Assembly (NCBI GenBank): GCA_002344895.1
Contig: DDUR01000025.1
Span: 1,465-22,551 of the forward strand
Length of the DNA: 21,087 bases
DNA from: Ignavibacteria bacterium UBA2333
Lineage (GTDB): Bacteria > Bacteroidota > Ignavibacteria > Kapaibacteriales > Kapaibacteriaceae
Direction: 5' to 3'
The notes under the pieces were generated by a model. It ran no database searches. It was given only the letters and a program-made list of their open reading frames with translations, and was not told the origin of the DNA. A program made the position numbers and the translations under genes. Below are positions 15,981 to 21,087 of this stretch, in pieces. How positions within the stretch are numbered: the first letter of the stretch is position 1; each line of letters starts with the position of its first letter.

Positions 15981-16095
15981 TGACGCTGGGTAACGCTGGG
16001 TGACGCCGGCTGACGCTGGGTGACGCTGGGTTACGCCGGCTGACGCTGGGTTACGCGGGCTGACGCTGGGTGACGCTGGGTTACGCGGGCTGACG
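15981..16095 (+). repeat. Array 1 of exact 10-bp tandem repeats (11 units plus half)
   Basis: Eleven consecutive 10-base units with no length change, then the half unit TGACG. The consensus is T[G/T/A]ACGC[T/G/C]GG[G/C]. Units read TGACGCTGGG (six times), TTACGCGGGC (twice), and TGACGCCGGC, TTACGCCGGC and TAACGCTGGG (once each). The array starts one base after the Omp28 stop codon and runs directly into a second type of repeat at 16095. Ten bases is close to one helical turn, so the conserved ACGC cores would face the same side of the DNA. There are no unique spacers, so this is not CRISPR. A matching array closes the window at 20931. Confidence 0.95.
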
Positions 16096-16196
16096 TCTCG
16101 CGAAGCGAGACATACCGTGAGCGAAGCGAACATACCGTTCGGCGCAGCCGAACATACCGTCGAGCGCCAGCGAGACATACCGTGAGCAACGCGAAC
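16095..16196 (+). repeat. Five hairpin-like units joined by ATACC
   Basis: Five units of 20-23 bases: 16095-16116, 16117-16136, 16137-16158, 16159-16181 and a final 16182-16196 without the linker. Each unit is a short inverted repeat beginning GT and ending AC with a 3-4 base loop; the first four are followed by the invariant ATACC. Units 1 (GTCTCGC/GCGAGAC) and 3 (GTTCGGC/GCCGAAC) are perfect 7-bp stems. Units 2, 4 and 5 each have the same two adjacent G-A mismatches at stem positions 3 and 4 counted from the loop. The block ends four bases before the convergent Wzi-like gene's stop and may act as a transcription barrier for both operons. Confidence 0.85.
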
Positions 16197-16200
16197 TCTC

Positions 16201-17892
16201 TTAATACCCTATCCGAACCTCGAACGATGTAAACAGAAACTCACCGGGTGAGTTTCCACCGTTACGATGACGATATCCGAGGCGAACATCTGTAAAGATG
16301 TTTGTAAATGGCTCGGCACTGAACCATAGGTTTACTCGGCGCATGTGGCTAACGTTGCCACGAAGGAATCGATTTCCAACAAGGAAGTCACCATCTCCAC
16401 GGAGGATGTCGCCACCAACATTACCAACGGGAGCAACAGCACCGGATCCCGGAAATCGTGGGTCCTCACCAAGTATGATGTTACCATCTGCATCCAGAAG
16501 GTTCTCACCATTACGTGTGTAGTCGAGGTCTAAACGCAGCGACGTTCGTGCACTCGTCCAAACACGTAGCTGTACAGCTAGCCGATCCGAGTTTGGTTGA
16601 ATGTCATATCCAACAGGTGCACCAAGAGCTGTGTATGAAGCGTTGATGCTACGATGACTAAACGTAAACGGGTCTACACGAACGTATTCCGTTGTGATTA
16701 TTGTTTTTACGCTCGAAACAGCAAAGGCCTGCGATACACCAAGCTGCCAGGCAAACTTGTTGTTGTTGCCTGCCTGCGATGTATCAGAGAGAGATGACCA
16801 TGACAAGTCGTCGATGATAAGACTTCCATATAACATCGTACCAGCCATCGGACGAACCGTCACGTCAAAACCGAGCATTGAGTTGTCGTTACGACTGCGT
16901 TCCTCCGTGCCAAGCCCGGCAGATACAAAAAATGCCAAAGGATTGAGATACGAGAAGTCGAGGCCGCGCCCCCAATACACAATCATGTCGCTCACCGACG
17001 CGCTAATCCACGGAGCTGGATCAAATGAGAGCCGATGTGTTGCAATAAACTTCCCGGGAATGGCCCTACCACTCGTGTCAGTACCATCAGCAGCTGAGTG
17101 TGTTGAGGTAAACCGAACTGGGCCATACGGCACATCAATCAGCAAACCGTCCATCAACGGTGCCGACAAGGAATGTGTGAAGTTGTCGATGGGACTTGGC
17201 CCATACTGAATGGCTTCACGACCGTAACGAATTCGGAAGTGTTCGTGTTGATACTGAACGTATCCTACGTAACGGTCAAAAAACGTCTGCTCCTCGACAA
17301 TGAACTTAAACGTGCGTCCAAGGACAGGATCGGTGCCTGCAATAAGTCGTGGTGAGCCCGTCAGACGCATTCCATTACTCAGATCAAGAAACCAGCCTAA
17401 GGACCCATCAAAGAGTGATCCTGTAGCTCGTAACGCCGGTCGTGCCAAGGCATAGTGTCCACTGCTGTCCCCGTCGTCATACGTACCCGCACGCACCATC
17501 GCAGATGCGTCCACAGCAAAACGCGTAAATCCGTCACGGTAACGTGCAAGGCGAAACCGACCACCATACTGTTCGCCAAACGTTGTCGACATGGTCGTAT
17601 CGGCACTATCCAGTAACGGTGAATAGTAGTCGCGTGTCCACGTGGCAAACTCCGATGGTGAAGACTGGAGTTGTTTCTGAATTGATGGTAACGCCTGTGG
17701 CCAAACAGAGTATGAGCTAACTGGCATGGAGCCATGTACCGACTCCCACAACATCATGTCGAACGATACTCGCTCGGCATTAATGTCAACATTTTGAGCA
17801 GAGAGGTGAGAGTAGGACAGAAAGAGGGCAAGAGCTACCAACGCCCCCTTGCCCCTTACCATCAGCTCATTCATGGCCAGTGCGATGTTCAT
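16201..17892 (-). CDS. Wzi-like outer-membrane beta-barrel (capsule assembly family), probable
   Basis: An exported barrel protein of about 563 residues from the ATG at 17892, which overlaps the SPOR gene's TGA as ATGA and implies coupled translation. The open frame extends to 17916, but that would overlap more. The signal peptide is MNELMVRGKGALVALALFLS followed by YSHLSAQ, so the ATG at 17871 is also possible. Alternating strands run to the end (FTSFEVRIGY, an aromatic terminal residue). The block HFRIRYGREAIQYGPSPID with LMDGLLIDV, and YWGRGLDFSYLNPLAFF, resemble the Wzi/capsule-assembly family of Bacteroidota, which tethers or exports surface polysaccharide. The resemblance is by motif only, so a different barrel family is possible. 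It converges on Omp28 with the two repeat blocks between. Confidence 0.7.
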   Translation of the reverse strand: MNIALAMNELMVRGKGALVALALFLSYSHLSAQNVDINAERVSFDMMLWESVHGSMPVSSYSVWPQALPSIQKQLQSSPSEFATWTRDYYSPLLDSADTTMSTTFGEQYGGRFRLARYRDGFTRFAVDASAMVRAGTYDDGDSSGHYALARPALRATGSLFDGSLGWFLDLSNGMRLTGSPRLIAGTDPVLGRTFKFIVEEQTFFDRYVGYVQYQHEHFRIRYGREAIQYGPSPIDNFTHSLSAPLMDGLLIDVPYGPVRFTSTHSAADGTDTSGRAIPGKFIATHRLSFDPAPWISASVSDMIVYWGRGLDFSYLNPLAFFVSAGLGTEERSRNDNSMLGFDVTVRPMAGTMLYGSLIIDDLSWSSLSDTSQAGNNNKFAWQLGVSQAFAVSSVKTIITTEYVRVDPFTFSHRSINASYTALGAPVGYDIQPNSDRLAVQLRVWTSARTSLRLDLDYTRNGENLLDADGNIILGEDPRFPGSGAVAPVGNVGGDILRGDGDFLVGNRFLRGNVSHMRRVNLWFSAEPFTNIFTDVRLGYRHRNGGNSPGEFLFTSFEVRIGY

Positions 17893-18632
17893 CGCTTGAT
17901 GATCGACGGAGAGCACTTACAGATTTTCGCAACAACGGAGCTGTCCTTCCGAGCATCTGCGAGTGTTGTATACTCACCAACCTGCACCATGTACTTGGGT
18001 TTACCCTTTACTTCTGCTGTTGCAAGTTTAGCCTTAAGCCGCTTTTTCTTGAGTTGGGCTAGTTGTGTTTCGGCCTTGGCCTTATCCGTTGTTGATATTG
18101 TCTGAAGCGTAAACCATTCCTTTGATGGTTCCACGTCGTCCGCCTTTGGCGTGTCCTTCACGACGTCCTTCGGACTATCCTTCTTCGTTGTTGACGCTGG
18201 TGTTTTGTCGTTAGGAGCAGGAGCACCAATTGTCATTCGCAGGGCATCGTAGGCAATTGGTACGAGTTCAGACGATGCATACTGATCGCGCAGAGTAATC
18301 CAGGCACGTCGCGCTTTTTCGGTTTCCTTTGTATCAATACAATGGAAGATCACACGGAGTAAGGCATCGTCAGCCCATTCACTCTTTGGATAGGCATTCT
18401 GAATACGTTCGTAGAGTGGGATGGCTCGTTTGGGTTCATCAACGAGTGAGGCGTGAAGAAACAACACGGCTGGATCATCGGGGAAGTCAATCAGCAGATC
18501 CGGGAGGGCCTTCTTCGCCTCAGCGGAGTATCCATTGGCGATTTGTGTGAGCCATGGACGGATGTTTGGTGCCTGAGCGGAGGCGATGTGCGGAAGAAGT
18601 GCGCACAGAAGAACGAGAAGGGAACGGTGCAT
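17889..18632 (-). CDS. Exported SPOR-domain protein with TPR-like repeats
   Basis: A 247-residue periplasmic protein. Signal peptide 1-19 ends at IASA. Residues of about 30-135 are helical tetratricopeptide-like repeats (LPDLLIDFPDDPAVLFLHASL, AIPLYERIQNAYPKSEWADDAL, KARRAWITLRDQY). A charged, lysine- and proline-rich linker (about 138-170) follows. The end is a SPOR domain (about 170-245): EWFTLQTISTTDKAKAETQLAQL, with KYMVQVGEYTTLADARKD and a terminal Ser-Ile-Ile-Lys-Arg. SPOR domains bind peptidoglycan stripped of stem peptides, often at division sites. The gene is coupled by a 4-bp ATGA overlap to the Wzi-like barrel and is divergent from murG across 52 bp. A role linking wall and outer membrane is an inference. 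Confidence 0.85.
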   Translation of the reverse strand: MHRSLLVLLCALLPHIASAQAPNIRPWLTQIANGYSAEAKKALPDLLIDFPDDPAVLFLHASLVDEPKRAIPLYERIQNAYPKSEWADDALLRVIFHCIDTKETEKARRAWITLRDQYASSELVPIAYDALRMTIGAPAPNDKTPASTTKKDSPKDVVKDTPKADDVEPSKEWFTLQTISTTDKAKAETQLAQLKKKRLKAKLATAEVKGKPKYMVQVGEYTTLADARKDSSVVAKICKCSPSIIKR

Positions 18633-18684
18633 ACGGAAGAAATTACGGAAACGGGCCTATTTTGGCGGCTGATCCTCTGCAACC

Positions 18685-19827
18685 ATGACAGATAACGCCG
18701 CGCCTCAGACTATCGTATCCGATGAACCGTTCCGCCTTGTTGCCGCTGCCGGTGGCACGGGGGGACACATCTTTCCCGCCGTTGCCGTTGTTGAGAGTCT
18801 GCAAGAGCTCACACATGGCAGGTGTTCAACAATCTTTCTTGGCAGTGAGACGCGGATGGAAACGCGTCTTATTCCAGATCTGGGTTATCCCTACGTATCA
18901 ATGCCAATCACGGGCTACCGAGGTCTGCTGTCGCCCTCTACCTGGCTCTTGCCATGGCGTGTACTACGGAGTGTGCAGATCGCCCGTGCTGTGATACGTC
19001 GGCATCGTCCACATGCTGTGGTTGTTACCGGTGCCTACATTGCCTATCCTGCTGGTGTAGCTGCGGCACTGGAAGGCGTGCCACTCATTGTACTCGAATC
19101 AAACCTCAATCCGGGGAAGTCGAACACGCGCCTTGCCAAAAAAGCAACGGCGATCGTTGTTTCCTTCGAAAAGAGTCGCGACTACTTTCCAGCGTTACTC
19201 CAGCCACGGATTCACGTCCTGGGAAATCCTGTTCGTTCGCGTATTGACCCTCATCTCGACAAAACAGAGGCTAGGGGGCGAATGGGGCTAAAGGTCGATG
19301 CACCGGTTGTGCTCGTCTTTGGAGGTAGTCTGGGTGCCCGGCGAATTAATGACGCCATAGCAGCATCACTCCAACGGCTCAGTACGGCCCCATTCTATGT
19401 GCTGTGGCAAACGGGGCGGGACTACGTGCCGCCAACGAATGTGCCGGATAATGTTCGTGTGATGCCATTTATTGATGACATGGGAGCGGCCTATACACTT
19501 GCAGACCTTGTTGTTTCGCGCAGTGGTGCAACAACAATTGCCGAGCTGGGAATTATGGCTCGTCCCGCAATCTTGATTCCGCTTGGAACAGCATCAACGA
19601 ATGAACAACACAAGAATGCCGATGTTGTAACGGCAACAGGAGCAGCGATCAAGATGACGGATGAAGACGTTGCAGATCAGCTTGTCAACACGATGTTTGC
19701 TGTTATGTCGAACACCGAACAACGTCGCACCATGTCCGAAGCTATGGGACAGTTCGGCAAACCTCATGCAGCCCGAGATGCGGCTCAGCTTGTGCTTGAT
19801 GTCTCAACATGGAAGGAAAAACGATGA
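18685..19827 (+). CDS. murG: UDP-GlcNAc--lipid I N-acetylglucosaminyltransferase MurG
   Basis: This enzyme adds GlcNAc from UDP-GlcNAc to lipid I on the inner face of the cytoplasmic membrane, making lipid II for peptidoglycan. It has a GT-B fold with the expected motifs: AAAGGTGGHIFPAVAV (first G-loop, lipid I side), PITGYRGL, VVTGAYIAYPAGVAA, LESNLNPGKSNTRLAKKA, VFGGSLGARRIND (second G-loop) and the UDP-binding SRSGATTIAELGIMARPAIL with NEQHKNAD. The length of 380 is slightly above the usual 355-365 because of a short N-terminal extension and C-terminal end. No clear Shine-Dalgarno is seen. The gene is outside the usual division and cell-wall cluster: the upstream neighbour is a divergent SPOR gene, and the downstream gene starts in its stop codon. 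Confidence 0.95.
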   Translation: MTDNAAPQTIVSDEPFRLVAAAGGTGGHIFPAVAVVESLQELTHGRCSTIFLGSETRMETRLIPDLGYPYVSMPITGYRGLLSPSTWLLPWRVLRSVQIARAVIRRHRPHAVVVTGAYIAYPAGVAAALEGVPLIVLESNLNPGKSNTRLAKKATAIVVSFEKSRDYFPALLQPRIHVLGNPVRSRIDPHLDKTEARGRMGLKVDAPVVLVFGGSLGARRINDAIAASLQRLSTAPFYVLWQTGRDYVPPTNVPDNVRVMPFIDDMGAAYTLADLVVSRSGATTIAELGIMARPAILIPLGTASTNEQHKNADVVTATGAAIKMTDEDVADQLVNTMFAVMSNTEQRRTMSEAMGQFGKPHAARDAAQLVLDVSTWKEKR

Positions 19828-20327
19828 CGGACACATTGCAGCATGTTGACCTTCCGGCTGAATTCCGTGTGCGACTCGACTACTACTGGCAGTCATTGGC
19901 CGTCTATGCACTCACATTGATTGTCTACATCATCGTTCGTGCACTCTGGGAAGCCACACTACAACAAGGAATCGTGAAGGTCGTGCTTACCGATCCAATC
20001 GTTGTACTACTTGGCGTGTTCGTTCTTGGTAGTACAGTAAGTCTGTTGTTTAACAGCATTGCACGCCGAACGATCATCATCAGTGATGAAGGCATCACGT
20101 TTACAAGCAGGTTTCACGTTCGCACGTTTGTCCGTTCTGAACTTGAGAGTATAACGCTCGGACGCGATCGACGCATTCGAGCACAAGGTATGTTCAGCGT
20201 TATACGAATCCGCATAACGGGTCGCAGGCGAGCATTACGTGTCCGCGCAGCCCTCTACGAAGGTGAACACCGACTCATTGCGGCATTGCTTACACTACGA
20301 GCCCAACTTCACGCACATCATTCATGA
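19824..20327 (+). CDS. Two-helix membrane protein with PH-like C-terminal domain, function unknown
   Basis: A protein of 167 residues starting MTDTLQHVDL. The ATG overlaps the murG TGA as ATGA, with AAGGA seven bases upstream; an in-frame ATG at 19809 would add five residues and cover that Shine-Dalgarno. Two membrane segments (LAVYALTLIVYIIVRALW and PIVVLLGVFVLGSTVSLLF) are followed by a basic beta-rich cytoplasmic domain. IIISDEGITFTSRF, VRTFVRSELESITLG and FSVIRIRITGRRRALRV look like a bacterial PH (bPH) domain. Translation is probably coupled to murG on one side and to the next gene on the other (4-bp overlap). A membrane-associated partner of MurG is possible but unproven. No catalytic motif is visible. 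Confidence 0.75.
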   Translation: MTDTLQHVDLPAEFRVRLDYYWQSLAVYALTLIVYIIVRALWEATLQQGIVKVVLTDPIVVLLGVFVLGSTVSLLFNSIARRTIIISDEGITFTSRFHVRTFVRSELESITLGRDRRIRAQGMFSVIRIRITGRRRALRVRAALYEGEHRLIAALLTLRAQLHAHHS

Positions 20328-20923
20328 TACGGCACCTCGTTGTTATTATCGTTCTCATCTTGAAAGTTCCTACAGTGATGTGGGCTCATCAGGGTACAGG
20401 GAACGTTCCGGAGAACACCATCACCGTCATTGAACGGGAGTTTGTCACCGTTGTTAGTGAAGCATTACGACATGTTGGTGACGGCAGCGACGTTGAACTT
20501 ACAGTGGCCTCACATCCTGATCAGTCATGGTTCCGTGGTCTTGCCCTGACAGCTGCAGGAAGTCGGCGATTGTTCATTGTAGATGGTGCGCCGAATAGTA
20601 TCGAGATTGTGCCGCGGAACATAGGCACGACGTATCTGGCTACAGATAACGACGACACGGTTGTGCGTGAAGTTCGAATGCTACTCGATGTTATTATCAC
20701 AAAGGAAGGTAAAACGCACGTCGAAACCGTAGCACCATCTCCAAAGGTTACTCGCTGCTCACGTGCCGATGCACTTCGAACACAGTCGCTTCAACACACA
20801 AGCACCCATGCCGAACTACCGCCACAACATCGGACGTTCTGGGATGACATTGTGGAACCGGTTGTATTTATCGCCGCAGCCATTACGACTGCGGCGTTGT
20901 TGTTTACTGTAAGAAGTCAGTAG
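20324..20923 (+). CDS. Small exported protein with C-terminal membrane anchor, family not recognised
   Basis: A protein of 199 residues whose ATG overlaps the preceding TGA (ATGA). The N-terminus MIRHLVVIIVLILKVPTVMW, ending at AHQ, is a signal peptide or anchor. The middle (about 30-130) is a mixed alpha/beta domain: an amphipathic helix (VIEREFVTVVSEALRHVG), then strands VELTVAS, RRLFIVDG and SIEIVPR, and a helix with VREVRMLLDVIITKEG. A polar linker (about 132-172) with one Cys leads to a C-terminal membrane helix (VVFIAAAITTAALLFTV) and a short basic tail RSQ. A domain in the periplasm held by the tail helix is the simplest reading. I do not recognise the family. The gene ends the murG operon, and its TAG stop forms the first bases of a degenerate repeat unit. 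Confidence 0.75.
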   Translation: MIRHLVVIIVLILKVPTVMWAHQGTGNVPENTITVIEREFVTVVSEALRHVGDGSDVELTVASHPDQSWFRGLALTAAGSRRLFIVDGAPNSIEIVPRNIGTTYLATDNDDTVVREVRMLLDVIITKEGKTHVETVAPSPKVTRCSRADALRTQSLQHTSTHAELPPQHRTFWDDIVEPVVFIAAAITTAALLFTVRSQ

Positions 20924-20930
20924 CGCGTGC

Positions 20931-21062
20931 TGACGCTGGGTTACGCTGGCTGACGCGGGGTTACGCTGGCTGACGCGGGGTTACGCGGGCTGACGCTGGC
21001 TGACGCGGGGTTACGCGGGCTGACGCTGGGTTACGCTGGGTTACGCGTGCTGACGCTGGGTT
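20931..21062 (+). repeat. Array 2 of exact 10-bp tandem repeats (13 units)
   Basis: Thirteen consecutive 10-base units of the same family as array 1 and in the same orientation, then TT before the pattern breaks into C-rich sequence (21063-21087, nothing recognised). A degenerate unit TAGCGCGTGC at 20921-20930 includes the stop codon of the preceding gene. Every unit ending in C is followed by TGACGC and every unit ending in G by TTACGC. The array can therefore be re-phased as two unit types, CTGACGCNGG and GTTACGCNGG, in an irregular order. No ATACC hairpin units are seen before the window ends. Confidence 0.95.
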
Positions 21063-21087
21063 CAACCCCACCTGCCACCCCACCATT

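Noticed and set aside
15972..16178. A minus-strand open frame with repeats like PASAGVTQRYPASAGVTQR
   Set aside because: It is the reading-through of the 10-bp array and hairpin units, which give a 10-residue period whenever no stop falls in that frame. It overlaps the Omp28 end and has no other coding sign.
15981..16196. CRISPR array
   Set aside because: The units are 10 or 20-23 bases with no unique spacers, and no cas gene is present. The sequence between hairpins is the constant ATACC.

Overview
The window looks like chromosome from a member of the Bacteroidota/Chlorobiota (FCB) group, possibly a Kapabacteria- or Ignavibacteria-like lineage. The evidence is two proteins with C-terminal domains resembling type IX secretion (T9SS) sorting signals, several Bacteroidota-type envelope families (Omp28, DUF6029, DUF2723, the 'GGPKD' Ig-like lipoprotein), and perfect matches to the Bacteroidota -7 promoter element TAnnTTTG right in front of start codons. 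The lineage call rests on family recognition only; there is no rRNA, tRNA, phage or transposase here. Genes are tightly packed and no gene-free stretch exceeds about 220 bases.

Layout. 1-40: last codons of an unknown plus-strand gene. 103-1506: phosphohexomutase (+). 1478-7033: a minus-strand run of Ig-like lipoprotein, secreted quinoprotein-type sugar dehydrogenase, PdxB (vitamin B6) and an RmlC-like epimerase with two altered active-site positions. 7057-7965: a YihY/BrkB membrane protein, divergent from the lipoprotein across only 23 bp. 7935-11900: minus-strand group of DUF2723 membrane glycosyltransferase, VWA-OmpA lipoprotein and a DEDDy exonuclease. 11948-11984: intrinsic terminator for the minus-strand cysteine-containing T9SS cargo gene at 12019-12762. 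12860-15979: plus-strand trio of TlpA-like thioredoxin, DUF6029 barrel and Omp28 lipoprotein. 15981-16196: two kinds of short tandem repeat. 16201-18632: minus-strand SPOR/TPR protein coupled to a Wzi-like outer-membrane barrel. 18685-20923: murG followed by two overlapping membrane-protein genes of unknown function. 20931-21062: a second array of the same 10-bp repeat.

Functionally the region is mostly cell-envelope biogenesis: sugar-nucleotide precursors (phosphohexomutase, RmlC-like), peptidoglycan (MurG, SPOR, OmpA domain), surface glycans (DUF2723, Wzi-like), secreted or lipid-anchored proteins, and a probable extracytoplasmic thiol-redox module (TlpA-like plus Omp28, with a cysteine-bearing T9SS protein divergently transcribed).

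The most unusual features are non-coding. Two arrays of exact 10-bp units, built from a small set of unit types, sit directly behind the last genes of two plus-strand operons. Behind the first array are five hairpin-like units joined by ATACC. Two divergent -7 promoter boxes at 7038-7051 share one TA step and appear to drive leaderless transcripts. A paired G-run motif recurs at six places in different genes and reading frames.
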